DNA of 64,000 nucleotides from Spongospora subterranea f. sp. subterranea (GCA_049724395.1 JAUGWO010000107.1:1-64000), one strand, 5' to 3'; positions 9,830 to 22,808 are shown, counted from the first letter of the stretch. Numbers and translations are program-made. Notes: generated by a model not told the origin, from the sequence alone.

Positions 9830-11155
9830 AAATATAAATATGCCGGCATCGCGGAATTTCTTACTAGGTCATTACGAGCTGATTGACCTATCTCTTTGAC
9901 CGATAGAGATTATTCTGCATCGAAGCTCGAAAAACCAGTACGCAACGATTGTATCAAGGTTCTGTCAACAACAAAAATATCAACATCGTTAAACTCAGTA
10001 CCCATCACGACTATCGAAGCACCGATATACAGTATGTAAATACAGGTAAATACCACGTCTGGAAGGCGCCTCGTCAAAAACCAACTCTATGACTCGGTGG
10101 CAAGTGTATATTGCTAAGTGGTTAATAAAGTCTTCTTTAAAAGAATAAACAGTGTTTCAAACATTCACATCTCCTTGATTGGGAAACGCACGAATCACCT
10201 CTCCTAACGCACCTGTCGTTATTATCCGGTGAAAGAGGTGTTTCTAATCTTACTCTTCGGTCTAGTGTACTTAAGAGCACTTTTTTCTTTACAATGAAAA
10301 CGTTAATTTGTGTTTTTATATGTTACAAATTGTGCAGAATTGTAATTTTCCGCTTCCCTCAGTTTCGATGTTAAGATCTCATAAAAAATGGCCTCAGTAC
10401 CATAAACTGGGTCATTAAGTTAGGCTCCACGATCATCACCCATTTGCTTTCCCTTGATTCAGCCAATATTACCATCCAACATGTACTGTAATGCTCAATG
10501 ATTGATTTTGCTGACTCGATCCGTCCGATTGAAACATGCTGTTTGTGTGATTTGACAATTGATCATTCAGCGCGTATTGAGCTTTCGATATACATCCATA
10601 ATATCTATTCAAAATATCTGAGATTTTCGGTTGCATAGTAACATGTGTAGAACGCCATTGGCTGCCGTATCATTTTGCTTCAAAAATCAAGTCATGTGTG
10701 GCCAAGGCAGAGCCCTACATCATGATCATGCGTCCTCAATGGTTCCGTACGTGCTCCGTCCATCATATTGATGGCCCATCTTAACTTTGTTTAGGCCAGA
10801 TGGGCGATCAATTAGAATACTAGACAAGTTATATTCTCACCATTTACCATGCAAATTCTTTATTTCTTCTGTACAGGGATAAACTTTTGAATCAGCCTCA
10901 ACGTGAGGACATGACTTTACCCAGGTGCGATTGCAGCGAAATATTGGCCTATACATACCATGGCATATTGTATTCGCCATTTTCATATCTTACAAATTAA
11001 CCCAATGATGACTTTTGACAAATGAGTTTATCTTAACGTTTACTAGATAATCAACGTTCTTATAACTATGGCAAGTTGCTGAATTTGTAAACTGTTGCTG
11101 CAGAAAAACCCGAATCGGCAACTCGTCACTGTCGTCGATTGCGATTGTTGTAACG
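9830..11155. other. Intergenic region without recognised gene
   Basis: About 1.3 kb between the lipid-anchored protein and the ZIP transporter. All frames are short. It probably contains the divergent promoters of these two genes. No repeat, RNA gene or conserved peptide was recognised. Confidence 0.6.
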
Positions 11156-12692
11156 ATGATGAGCGTTTCGATAGCGTCAGCCGTGGCGATCCAGCTCATT
11201 TTACCGGACGTGATGTCATATTGGCGTCGTATGCCTATAGCTTTTTCGGTTCTGGTGTACACGACGACCGGCGCTTTGGCCTCGGGTCTCGGTTGCTTGC
11301 CGCTTCTTCTGTTTCCCGCCATGACATCTGGCGCTTATGGCGTTACTGGCGCGGTAACCACTGGTGCCATGTCCATTGCCAGCGTTGGTAAGCTGCAATG
11401 TCCCCATCGGCCTTCATCCGTTGATATTTACTTTGACTGATCATGTTTTGTTCAATTATCGATAAAATTATGATTCATTGGAAACTTATTCGGATTTCGT
11501 TCTCCGAATTTCAGCTCAATACTCGTGATTGATTGCTATGTTTCACCTTTCAGATATGTTTATTGAAGGATTGCAGTGCAACGTAGGCTGGGCATCTGTC
11601 TTGTGTATAGCTGGCGTCCTGATTGGAATGACTACCGTCGCTGCTCTGAATGCCATCCTTCACCTGTCCGTTGGTATAAGACTGCACTTGACATTGTGGG
11701 TTCAATTTGTGATGCCATCTTGTTTGGCAGTGGATTTGCAAGGTGCTGATAGGCGTCGAATCCTGCTTGTTTTATCGGTAATGACTCTACATTCGGTTGC
11801 CGAAGGTATAATGTTTGTCATAAATGTTGCCTTTCAGTTACTGTTTGCAGCTATCAAGTTTCTGTCATTTTTGACATGCTGCTTAGTGTCCCTTGTAACA
11901 ATCGGCAGTTTTAGATGCCCCACAGGAATTTGTTTACAGTATGTTTTATTTTTTTATTGGGTGTTACTTTTCTACCTTCCTTCTCCTTGACCTATTTTGT
12001 TGTGTCGCAAAACTGATTCTGATTCTCCACGTCGTTACTTTTAATGTCACAGGTATGGGGATTGGGGTATCTTTTTCAGACCAGGCAGCAGCTGGCCTGG
12101 GCCGTTTTATTGCTATCGCTATCGGTCTGCACAATATAGCTGAAGGGAGCATCATTGGCCTGATCATGGTGTCTCGCGGCACAACGCCTGCTCGAGCAAT
12201 ATTCTACGCCATTCTGTCATCCATGCCTCAGCCCCTCGTTGCCCTACCATCCTTTCTTCTCGTGCAGGACCTTTCAGGTAGATATAAACCCCATTCAATT
12301 GGTAAAGTCTCGAATATCTCTTGAGTTGCAATGTTATTCTCTTCAATTCGTTTAGTTGTGGTTAAAGAATCGAGGTAGTTTTGAATTTCGACAAGTGACC
12401 TTGTCGAACGGGATTCGGAGATCCGAGTTCAAGTTTTTGGCTTTTCATGCTTACTCCTCTGCAGATCCAAGGTTTTTGGTTTTTGATTAGGTTTTGTATG
12501 TTATCAGTCCTCCTACCATTGGGTTTGGGTGTCGCAGCTGGTGCTATGGCGTTTCTAACCGTCACCGAGGTTGGCCCTGAAGCCAGGTCGCGAGTGGGTT
12601 CAGGCCCACAGTTCACGGCCATGGTGCTGTCCAGTGCTGCGTTAATGGGGTCATTACGATGGGTGATTGCCGCCATCGATCAACACTTATAA
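11156..12692 (+). CDS. ZIP-family (SLC39) divalent metal transporter
   Basis: Four exons (11156-11387, 11554-11805, 12053-12277, 12508-12692) join in phase to a 297-residue protein. ZIP proteins import Zn2+, Fe2+ or similar ions across the plasma or an organelle membrane into the cytosol. The metal-binding core is visible twice: LHSVAEG at the end of exon 2 (TM4 type) and LHNIAEG in exon 3 (TM5 type). Between them lies GIGVSFSDQAAAG, and exon 4 has the family segment LPLGLGVAAGAMAFLTVTEV. Splice sites are GT-AG; the AEG motif itself is completed by the exon 2/exon 3 junction. The protein is at the short end of the family and lacks a long His-rich loop, like plant and bacterial ZupT-type members. 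The start could lie further upstream in an unrecognised exon because the first TM segments are few. Confidence 0.85.
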
Positions 12693-12759
12693 CTGATCGA
12701 TATTGCCTATTCTCTCACCTTAATTCCGACTACTGATAATAAACACAACAACTTGTGTA

Positions 12760-13090
12760 TTATGCCGTTGTTGAATCATATCTATCTAGTGTCGCATTCA
12801 GATTGGAAACCATTGTTGGAAAATAGAGGGAATTTTGATAATTTCTCCTTACAAGGTATCCATCATAGTCACCTGGTTTAATAGCGCCTGAAGTTTTGGT
12901 CTTCTCATCGCGGTTCCGCTCATGCATCTCCCAATCTGTTCCACTGATCGGCAAGTTGAAATTCAACAATGGAAACAAGTGACTGAATGAGAATGTCGGT
13001 ATTATGAATGTGTTCAACTTGGTAAGGAAAAAGGGGCGGAAATATATCTGGCGCTTTCTCAAATTCATTGTCGGGTTCATCCTTGGGCAT
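12760..13090 (-). CDS. Unrecognised small coding segment
   Basis: On the minus strand an ATG at 13090 opens MPKDEPDNEFEKAPDIFPPL, a 56-residue acidic frame. An overlapping frame continues to 12760 with DWEMHERNRDEKTKTSGAIK and GDYDGYLVRRN. Both have protein-like composition, which suggests one gene with a missed splice junction or a frameshift near 12940, but no splice pair of the right phase was found. No family was recognised. It lies tail to tail with the ZIP gene (68 nt between stops) and just before the copia fossil. Confidence 0.3.
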
Positions 13091-13099
13091 TTTTTGGCA

Positions 13100-16000
13100 T
13101 CAAAGGGTCTTAGGATCCATTTGCTTCTGCTGCTTTGGTTACTACCAGACCATGAAAAATAATGGTCGGGAGATCTTCAAGCAAACCTGTTTGCCGCTGA
13201 TATTACTGTCGCCATTTTGGCTTAAGACCTCCCGAAACTGGAAGGCAAAACCCATATTTCTCATGCCAGGCAGCCATGTTCCAGGAAGTGAAATTCGCGG
13301 CAAAGGAGCACAGGACGGTCGGCCTGTGTGGAAACACTTGAAGACCATGTATGGGAAAAACATCATCTCGTTGGCCACAGGTTATATTCAAACAAGAGGT
13401 TTATGGCCGTGTGTCCAACCATGTGGCTGAATTTTGGCAAGAAAAAGACTTTTCACTAAGCTTACAGACCAGATTGCAACGATATTGCATTGTACGGGTT
13501 CTGAAGTCATGGCTATCGCTGAGCCTTTAGAGCAGCGAATCAGGACTTTGTTGATTATTGAGTTGGAAACACGGCTGATTGGTGCGTTTGCCGACTGCCA
13601 GGTACCAGGACGTAGGGAATCGAGTGGGCGCGAGCTGTCACTACAGTATGTGAAAATTGTAGCAAGATGAGCCATGTCAGTGCGTCCCCGTTGGGCCAAA
13701 TCCCGACAATTTGCCGGCGAAATTTCGTTCGCGTTAAGGAAATAATCTCATTCCGCGGCTGGGGCCGAATCTAAATACAATGAAACGGCTGTTAACGGGT
13801 GCCGAGTCAAGGCAGATTTCTGATTTTGAGGCGACGAGTAGTATGATGGGACAACGGCACTGATTTTCTAGTGTCCATCCAGTCCGGGTAGAACACAATC
13901 GATTTGTCGTTCCTACTGGAAAAGGGATTGTCAAGGTCAAAGTTCTCCTGCCAGAAGGGGATGATCGAGTGGAGGAAATCGAATCACTGCATGTACCAGC
14001 ATGCGGTTTGACCAATCTGATTTCCTTTAGCAAATCAATCAGGAACGACCGAAAGATAGTGACTGAAGAACATTCGCCGAATTTTTCTGGATGGGAACCG
14101 AAGGCGAATTGCTACCGCACTATGCCCGGACGGAGCCTATGTAGAGGTCTGTTCAGCCTGCTCGAAGAATAAAGCGCAATCGAGACAAAACTGCCGATGA
14201 TCGATACGAATCCCATAATGGTCCGGCATTAATACGACAATATCTGCTCAAATGCGAGTCATCTTGGGAAAATTCCAGTTCAGTGAAGCATGTGCCACAG
14301 AAAAGGCAACGATGAAACACATCCGCCAGGCCGTCATCGATACCGCGACGTGAACCATTTACGGCCATCAGATGTGTATGCGGTCAATTATCGACCATGT
14401 CAATCGAAGGCGCATTTTACTTTGTCACTTACGTTGAAACAAAGCCAAGTCCACGTACCTGGTTCGTCAGAATATCAAGGCATGAGACAAGTTCTTGAGA
14501 TTGAAGGCTCGAGCGGAGCATCATACAGTTCATTTGATCAAGATACAAAACCCGGTGTTCCGGTTGAGATTTTCAATGACACCGTCAGGCAAACAGTCGA
14601 GATGAGAAAGATGGAATCATTGATAAGACTACCGTGACAAGAAGTTCAAACCAGATTCAGCTCGTTCTGGTGACTCACTATATGTTGATTATTATCGTTG
14701 ACAAGAAATATTGGGGGTTCGGCCGTCTTGTATGAGTCGTATGTATTCCGCTTGTGGTCACACCTTGGAAGATAAGTACACGACCCTTTGGGAAATCTGG
14801 ATGGACGGACGCGTGTACTTGGTTGCGATGGATCGCAATTGATTATGCAGAGACAACGGCGGAACATCGGGTCGATAAATAATAATTTTCGGCAACAGCG
14901 ACGACGACAGCTAACGTGGATGGAAAGTCTACGACCCTGCCACGTTCAAAACGTCATATTTAACGAGAAAGGAAATGGAAATCGCGAACTGTGCGATACT
15001 GGCGATGTCTCTTATCATGATGAAATGGTAGCTGATTAGAATTATGTACCAGATGATGGCATTAACTACGACCTGGGGCAAGGCAGAAGTGAGGAGGACA
15101 TTTGCGACCGGATGAAGTCAGTGTTTCTTGATGCGACTCGAAATGATCTAGCTATTGCTGTAGATTGCAAGGAATTGGTCAGAAAATTCAAGGCGAATCA
15201 GTCTGCCTCCGGATCGGTTAGGTGACCTCGTCTCGAATAATTGTGCTGCGAATGCGGTTGAGCCACAATGAGAAAACAGACAACCACAACGAGTCCACAT
15301 ACCGCGATCCTGAGAACAGATGATGAACAGTCCTGACAAAGGGCGGAGGATCGAGGCGGTCGTTAAAGGACGTGGAAGGAAGTATTCACACTTGACACCA
15401 TTGTAAGCAGAAAAATGGATGCTAATCGGTATTTGACGTCAAATACGACACTGCGAGTGGGGATGTTTTGCCCAAGCGATTGAGAACCAAAAGATGATGA
15501 CGACACATTTGCACCTCAGTGACTGCCGACATCATCAGATTGTTGTTCGCTTCAACGATATCTGACCCTGATCTGGAATTACATATTTGAAATGGAAGCT
15601 TGAAGCCACGACATCCTAATGAAAGCGCCAATGTCATGGTCCCTGGGCCAGGAAGCCAGTCATCGGTCGACAGTTAGGTTGCCGTTAATCTCGACACTAT
15701 ATGGGCTGAAGCAGTCTCCACGAGGATGGCAAGCTGTAATACACGACTTTCTTAATATAATATCATTTGGGTTTACAAGGTTGGCGCTACGACGTGTATG
15801 TACACGAAAAGGTCTGACATCGGGAACTTGATAATTCTGGCGTATATGTCGACGACATTTAAATGCTGAATTATTCGGACATGATCCCCGAGACCAAAAA
15901 ACCTGTTGAGTATTCGATTCAAGGTCAAGGATTTGGAGACCGTTAATGGCATTTGTCGGGATCAATGATGAGCGTGATGGAAGGCGGGAACACTGATCAG

Positions 16001-16300
16001 ACTCAAATGGTATATTGGCATCATGTGGTATGGAGAATTGCAGGACAACAGGTACAGCGGAGGGGCCAGATCAAAAGCTGTCGCAGACGATGTGCTCCCG
16101 CAAATTGTTTTTAATCTCGCTGATCATGTCAGCTACCTCAGTATACGAAGTTGCCCCTAACGTCAAATTCACATTCTGTTTGAATGTTGAATTGCAAATC
16201 CATATGTTATCGACGCCTTGTAACCACATTCAAGTTTGGTTAAAAATGATGTATTATCAGCTGCTTAAATTAAGCTGTCCATTCTCCCTACAACAGCGTC
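13100..16300 (+). mobile_element. Ty1/copia retrotransposon (fossil)
   Basis: Plus-strand translations show decayed parts of a copia-type element in the expected order. They are a Gag-like segment (about 13.4-13.7 kb), the protease-to-integrase linker with LHVPACGLTNLISFSK (about 14.0 kb), an integrase zinc/core region (about 14.3-14.5 kb) and a reverse transcriptase stretch with LYGLKQSPRGWQ (about 15.7 kb). An RNase H-like end follows at about 16.0-16.2 kb. LTRs were not identified. The element is broken many times and is clearly old. The family call rests on LYGLKQSPRGW and the order of parts, which are diagnostic for Ty1/copia. Confidence 0.8.
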
Positions 16301-16329
16301 CACTCCTGGCCACTGTCTAATGCTATGGT

Positions 16330-17105
16330 ATCGGATTGGTATGGCGTAACTCGTCTAGTGCAGTTATCGATGGGGTGAGCTGTTCCAAGCGTTTCTGTGC
16401 GCTAACTGTTTGCCCATTGGCTCTCAGTGAACTCTGTCTGAAGTGTCTGTTTAGATTTGATTCTGTTTGCTTTGCACACTGTATCTCTTGCATTGTTGAC
16501 ATATCCCAATGTTTCGGGGGCATCTGCAAAGAAAACATTGATGATGGTTTCCAGGGCATTTTATTGCCACCAAAAGGGTGAAAATGGGCGTATTGGTCGT
16601 GATACGGTTTGGTAAAACATGAATGAGTTTGGGCTATTGTGTAATTCAAAATTTACGTGATCATGATGAGAGTGATCATGATGATGCGGATTCTATTTCT
16701 GCATACGCGGTTCTGAGCTGGGATATCTGTAAAATTTAACCTGCGCTTGTCAGTCTCATCATCCCCAATTTGTTAGCGTTCTGACAAATCGGGTCTCTAC
16801 GATTGGCTGAGGTGGTTAAGAGTAAAAGTATCCTCATCATATCACAGAGATAACCAGTTGTACATGTACATCTTCTCTCCGCAACATTCCGACATCATCT
16901 TGTCATTCAAAACCGCCGCAAGGAAACCTCTGGTGGCAAAGTTACAGCAGCATAATTTTACACACAACGAAACACTTGATCCGACAAAAGCGCAAACGAT
17001 AAGCCAAACAGAATCTGCAACTACTCTTATGTGGTAAATATCAATGTAGACCAAACGATTATCGTCACGGTTTAGACAGTAAGAAGTAATAATCTAAAAG
17101 AAACT
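16330..17105. other. Intergenic region after the copia fossil
   Basis: No supported gene. Frames on both strands around 16323-16649 are mutual antisense shadows without recognisable domains. This may be the eroded 3' end of the retroelement plus the downstream flank of BET3. Confidence 0.5.
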
Positions 17106-18479
17106 TTAATCATCACCAGGATTAAACTCTTCTCTTATAATCCCTTTCCGGATCACTCGAATTTCTGTGCAATCGTCACCTTTCAGCGAGTCGCGTATCA
17201 CCGACGTCTCAACGCGGACTTGAATCTATACCATACGTGCGTCAAGAATCAGAATACGGTACGAACACAAAACAAGCGCTGATGAAACAAAAATGGGCGA
17301 AACATCAGAAAAGACATTACCATTTCCAATGCTCCACGAACAGCACCTGCCACCAGGGCGCACATTGTCAGGTCGGCATATTCTTTCGGTAGCTCCACAA
17401 ATTCCACCAGTGGGTTGTTCTTGGCGGGCAATATGAACGAAAACCCTGATCCATCTTCGGCCCAGTCTTGCACTGTGGCCGTTACTGATATCAACGACAA
17501 TATGTAAATAGAGGGACTTCTTGGGGAGCCGATAAAAATCCTCAATTTGGAGTTGAAGCTACGAAGAAATGCCAAAAAACAACTACACCTTATTTGTCAT
17601 ACACAACGAAAAATTCAGATGCTGAGAAGAGACGCTCTATTGTCTAACGAAAAAAAAACAGCCGTACCTCCAAGGAACATTTTAAAAGCAACGCGTCCCA
17701 TAAGATCGGCGGTCTCTCTCAGGTTTTTACAGGAACTGATTTTTGTCTGAACGAGAAACTCATCCACGATTCTGAGTCCAATATTGTAACCACTATACAA
17801 TGGAAATTTCAATGAATGCAAACAAACCCAAGCAATCATTAGAAAGCACTGGGTGAAGAGCTTAAAAAACGATATTCGACGATGAGAATCAATCAAAACT
17901 CAAACAAAAGCTCGGAAGTCATCAAAACTTAAACAAAACCAACAGAAGACTTAATAAACGCCAGTAAGGTTGTTGCGATAAAATTTGAGCGAGGATAAAT
18001 AAGAATTACACTTTATCAAGTTGGCGATTGACTTCGACGACATCGTTGCGCTCATCTTGTAGAAGCTGGACGACGAATGCACCATATGTCAATGAGAACA
18101 GCTCTGAACTCTAAAGAACAAGACACAAAAACGAATCGACATCAAAGCCACAGAAAATATGGACGAGAGGGCACATGATTAATTGATAATATTAAGAACA
18201 CAAATATCATAACTCATGATAAGTTACACATCATATCAGATCATATTTGCAAAAACACTCTGAGATTAAGACATGAACGTGAACACACGGTATCAATATT
18301 TCTAAAAGGGCATCGAAGGCGGAAACCGGGTTTACACAGGTTTCTGCTTTGCTTAACATTGCATCACCCATGCGAGTCTGATCTGAATCTGTATTGGCCG
18401 CAGAAGCCATGGCGGCTGAAGCCCTGGGCGATAATAGCAGGTTTGCTGTAATGGATTGCGGTTGGCGGTTGCGGTTCAA
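17106..18479 (-). CDS. BET3: TRAPP complex subunit BET3/TRAPPC3
   Basis: Five exons on the minus strand (18479-18336, 18110-18010, 17792-17668, 17484-17321, 17225-17106) join in phase. BET3 is a core TRAPP subunit that tethers ER-derived vesicles at the Golgi and helps activate Ypt1/Rab1. Diagnostic stretches in order are SSELFSLTYGAFVVQL, QLDKVGYNIG (made by the exon 2/3 junction), KNLRETADLMGRVAFKMFLG, DWAEDGSGFSFIL, NNPLVEFVELP, VRGALEM and DSLKGDDCTEIRV near the end. From the first ATG the product is 217 residues; from MASAANTDS it is 194, closer to the usual 180-190, so that internal ATG is the likelier start. A Cys in NLRETAD context (SSCKNLRET) is the probable palmitoylation site of the family. 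All introns (95-225 nt) are GT-AG. Confidence 0.92.
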
Positions 18480-18669
18480 CAGTCGATATGTAATCGGTAT
18501 GACTATGAGTGGGTATGGTAAACACCAGACACCTCCCTTTCAAAATAACCGATCCAAGCGGACTTTTCTTCTGTTTCGAAGTAACTGATCTATAGGTATG
18601 GCAGTATCTATATCAGGTTTGTTATCCAAATCTGAAATTGATATCAGGCTCTTCTGTCAGCCAGCAAAC

Positions 18670-19690
18670 AGCCCAGATTAACACTTCTCACTTGTTGAAA
18701 GAGAAGAAAACAAGTTTGCAAGATTCACATCCATAATTGTATTTCTAGCCCTTGTAACTGTTTCTGGTAGGCAGGTAATTGATATTGGAAGGCCCTGTAT
18801 TGACAAGCTTCCCCTTTCCCTAAATGTGGTATACACCTGTTTCCACCTTCGTCGTCCATGCAAGAGAGCATCACGCTTTGTAATGTCAAGAAGGTGTTGT
18901 TCAGCTTCTGAGGTTTCAACCTCTCATACGCTTTTGCAACAGCTGTTATTAGTTCATCCAAGTTTCTTGGGGATTTGGTATAAAGCGCAATTATTCTCGT
19001 CATCAAATCTTGGTCGAGCAGCAGCTGCAAAGAACATAATTTTTTCCAATGAATTTCTTGTTCTTGCATGAACGATAGGGTTCTTCTTCGTCTGCCGTCA
19101 AATAAAATGTGGCGCGGTCGCAAGCAAGATAAAACCATTTTTCATCAATATACACTACGTCAAACATTTCTCTGAATTTTGGTGAGGTAGAAATAGAAGA
19201 GGGCTCGAAATACAAAAATTGATTCGAGCCATTTTGTTACATTCAGTGAGCAGAGGCTTCAACGAATTTGTATGGCGCCGGATAATGCCTTTTTTAAGTT
19301 GACGATGTAATGTAGCGGCAGATATACCCGTTGCTGCAGATAAGGGTCTAAGGGTGTTCCTTTTGCTCAAAGGAACGGTAGCGACATCGGAAGAAATGTT
19401 CGGGTATTTTGGTTTCCGCCCGCAGTTCTTTTTCAGATGCGATACAACTGCTGCAGTGGCTCCTGCTGCCAATGAATCTTTTCCTCGATGCCAAATTCAG
19501 CTAATCGTGAGCCAAGATACGTTGAATTCGGCGCTGATAATATCGAACACCCCCTTTTTGAGTTTTCCAGTGATTTCCAACATCGTCAAAAGGCGGTGGT
19601 ACACAGCTGTGCGAGCATCGTTGCTTAACACTGTTAACCGTTTCCGGTTGGTCTACAAATTGTCCATCGGCAGCAAAAACGTTCATTTGA
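18670..19690 (-). mobile_element. Tc1/mariner-type transposon, internally deleted
   Basis: Four overlapping or adjacent minus-strand frames form a Tc1/mariner transposase of a type common in protists. The N-terminal DNA-binding helix-turn-helix region contains PLSAATGISAATLHRQLKK and IRRHTNSLKP. The first catalytic Asp lies in VVYIDEKWFYL, followed by DEEEPYRSCKNKKF. The sequence then jumps to the C-terminal helix (SPRNLDELITAVAKAYERL and NTFLTLQSVMLSCMDDEGG). The middle of the catalytic core, normally about 100 residues with the second and third acidic residues, is missing. With this deletion and several frame changes the copy cannot encode an active transposase. Terminal repeats were not found with confidence. 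Confidence 0.8.
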
Positions 19691-19699
19691 TAATGAAAA

Positions 19700-21230
19700 T
19701 ATGCAGTTCAAGAGTGAATACAGTAATAGAGGAAGATGGTGTTTAACAGGCAAGAAACGTAACTATCATAACGACATCACCCTCATCGTTACTCAAATAG
19801 CACAACCCACAAATCTGCAAACCGGTTTCAAACACCGATATTCCATCAAAACACACAAACGCTTCAAGTTTTGGACAAGATCAACTTGCGTCACAAACTA
19901 GCGGCCACACAAAATTGGATAGCAAAACTTCTTGAAAAATGAGGTTGTCCCAAACAAAACTCCGAATCGATCAGTTATTTTGACACGGAGGTACTGTACT
20001 GTAGTACAGTACTCCGGAGTATCAGATTGCACCGTACTATCGCCATGTACTATATATAGCCTGTAGGCTATACACACTGCTCATCAATGGGGTGGTTATT
20101 TAGTGATAGGTTGAGACAGGTTGAGACAGGTTGAGTTCGTACTCTTCCTCAACGGTTCAACGACTTGCTCGTCAGAGAGTCAGATAAATATCAAAAGTTG
20201 TAATGTCGATCTTTACTCAGCCCGTTTGGTCTGACCATGGTGCAATCTTCCGGTTAAGCGTGTTTCATCGATCGCAAATTTGATTATTTAAGAGTTCTCA
20301 TTTGCATTAAAAGTTCTCATTTGCACCAGGATTAAAATCTTAATACTGAGATTCGATTGCGCTGCCTTTAATGCTATTTTTTGGACCAAATTCAGGATGA
20401 TGTAGACAATTAGTAAATTGAGTGACCAGGATCGTCCTCAATTACTGTAGTACATGGCCTCTGTAATTGAGCTGATGGACTACAACCATTTCAACAACAG
20501 AACCGTCAACAGAACCCTTCAAGGGCACGCGCAGACTATTGTGAGTTTCGCAGGTCAACAACTACCGTTGATTGCCCATCAGTCAAGTCAAAACGACAAT
20601 AGTGAATAACAGATTCCCAACTCAAACTGGCCTTCAATACAATGTCAGTAGAATGGTCAAGATAAGGTCTGGAGTAGAACATTCGGTATACAGATCATGA
20701 TGTTCGCCTTAAACTTGACCACCAATCGGATCTGATCAATAAACTCCAAGACTTGCATCTCGTGAGTAAAATGGCAGCTTGTAAAGGGTTAAGGGGTGGT
20801 GGGTAATGATTGTGATTCGTTGGGATCTTGCTGAGCTCACTTAAATAGACCCAACGTCGTTAGAAATTAACAGTCAAACAACCACTCGCCATGGCGAACA
20901 CGCACGACGCCGAATTGGATAGAAGGCTAGCAGCTACAGAACGGGTTAACAAGAAATTCAAGAGGTTTAAAGATCCGGAAGGCGAATTCTGAAACGGACT
21001 CCCACAACCAAGGGACAGCCCACCCGGGCAAAATAACGCTCGTTGTTCAGTTAGATATGACCAAGAAAGTGATTGCCCTCAACACTGAACCGATAACGTT
21101 TTGTTCAAGGGCAAGAAACAATCAGGTGTGATTTGATGACAATGTTCAATGGCAGTAATCAATGGGTGTTGCCAAATACCGATGTTGATTTTAATCATTA
21201 CTCCCATTCTGACCGCGCAGCGCAGTTTAG
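19700..21230. other. Intergenic region with palindrome and short repeats
   Basis: No multi-domain gene was recognised. A three-copy GGTTGAGACA-type repeat lies at about 20110-20135. A 34-codon frame at 20891-20995 (MANTHDAELDRRLAATERV...) opens at an ATG in good context and is highly charged; it could be a first exon, but no continuation was found. The near-perfect palindrome at 19987-20015 is listed separately. Confidence 0.4.
19987..20015. repeat. Near-perfect palindrome with TACTGTACT arms
   Basis: The sequence reads GGAG-g-TACTGTACT-gt-AGTACAGTA-CTCC, giving 13 paired bases with one bulge and a 2-nt centre. Similar TACTGTAC words occur at several other intergenic positions in the window. 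It may be a transposon end or the footprint of a small palindromic element. Confidence 0.6.
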
Positions 21231-21233
21231 ATC

Positions 21234-22476
21234 ATGACGTTATTGAGAATGTCAAGGTCATCACCATCACCAACCACTGAACTTGACCTCATCGATCATC
21301 TATGCACTCTTATCATATCAAATAACCCAATCGACGATATTGCTATCGTTCATCATCTAGAAAGACTATCAACTAACGGATTCAATCTAAATCAACAATG
21401 CACTTCTATTAAGAGTTGGACCCAAATTCAAAGCCTGGTCTATCCTCGACTCATGATGATTTTGTCGAGAAATGTGCACTCTCCCAGCGATAGCGCCATC
21501 AACCTTGATCAAATATTGCATTTGATCGGAGTCGTCTCTGGAACCAAAAGTTAGTTGTGTGTTTGATATGTTTATCGTGGACAATAATATCATGAACCAG
21601 ACTCTACTGGAACACGACAATGGAACTACTCATTCGGCAATGTGAATATTCGAGAAGTAGATCGAGTGGAAGCTGGTCTTGGATCAGAAACATGGCACAG
21701 TGGAATTATGATGTCCAGGTCATCAGTCATAAATCCTTCTCAATATCTCATTTTCCATCGTATTTTTGAACGATGCATTGATAAACCCAGACAAATGTTG
21801 ACCGGTTTTTAGTTGATTCAGGCTGTGATTTCCTTTTACAAAATAGTTGACATGTTTACACCAATCTGATCTCGTTTCCAGGTTGATCGACGACGGATCC
21901 ATAAACCTTGACGGCAAACGTCGGATACTAGAGCTAGGATCAGGAACCGGATTGGCCGGGATCGTTGCCGCCATCCATTGCGATCCCGATAAGACGAGTG
22001 TGATTCTCTCTGATGGTGATCCTGGTGTCCTGGTCAATCTGCGTCATAATGTCGCCATTAATTCGACCAAATTCCAATTGGATCACGTTGTGGTGACCGA
22101 CCTTAACTGGTCACGTCCGCCTTCTATCGGGTCGTCCACAATATGGACAGGTCGGTTCGATTTGATTCTTGCCGCTGATATCTGTTATGATGTGGGGTCG
22201 GGATCGGTCGTGATGAACCTGGTTGATCGACTTCTATCTAATGATGGGCAATTTCATGTCGTCATGCCCTTCCGCTCGCTTTTTTCAGACTTTCTGGAAC
22301 AATTCCTCCAAGACGCAGAAAACTCTGGATTTTTCCTTGAGACGTTTGTAGATTTGCCGTCTGAAACTCCTAACGACCGAACCCCTTCTTGCCGTTATTA
22401 TTGCTATAAACGACGTCGTTTAAGTGCTTATTCTGGTTCAGTTTCGTCGATATCAGTCACGACTCTTGTTTTTTGA
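21234..22476 (+). CDS. Methyltransferase-16 family protein (probable lysine methyltransferase)
   Basis: Three exons (21234-21549, 21601-21718, 21882-22476) join in phase to 342 residues. The first 105 residues are helical and unassigned. Exon 2 contains NVNIREVD and ETWHSGIMMS, the usual lead-in strand and helix of this seven-beta-strand family. Exon 3 has the SAM-binding motif I ILELGSGTGLAGIVAA, motif II VILSDGDPGVL, an acidic/Asn strand VVTDLNW, and LILAADICYD at the position of the family's D/E-x-x-Y (post-IV) motif. These features match the METTL21/FAM86 group, which methylates lysines of elongation factors and chaperones in the cytosol. The exact substrate cannot be assigned. The intron at 21550 is only 51 nt; both are GT-AG. 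Confidence 0.8.
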
Positions 22477-22808
22477 TTTTTTTCATCAACTCAAGTTGTG
22501 GCGCAAAGTAAGAAAAGAGAACATTGTTATACAAGTTTGGTAGCGGTAGTTCCCTATTCACCAACATATGCTCTTGGATCATCCACTAAAATACATTTCT
22601 AATCGTACTCTTAGTTATATTATCGTTATTCATGAAATGCTGAATGAGTCACAACCCTGGCAATAATGTGTTGTGATGTTCGGGTGAACAGATAACTCAT
22701 CATCAATAGCATTCAAATTTCCACTCAACTTTAATCAATTCTTTTTATTGCACATGATATATTTTACGGATCCGGTCAACCGTCCCCTTTGCCAATTCAC
22801 AAATTCAA

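Noticed and set aside
16801-16820. TGGCTGAGGTGG resembling the A box of a tRNA gene
   Set aside because: No B box (GGTTCGA-type) or acceptor stem at a fitting distance.
18826-19071. Plus-strand frame inside the Tc1/mariner copy
   Set aside because: Antisense of the transposase fragments.
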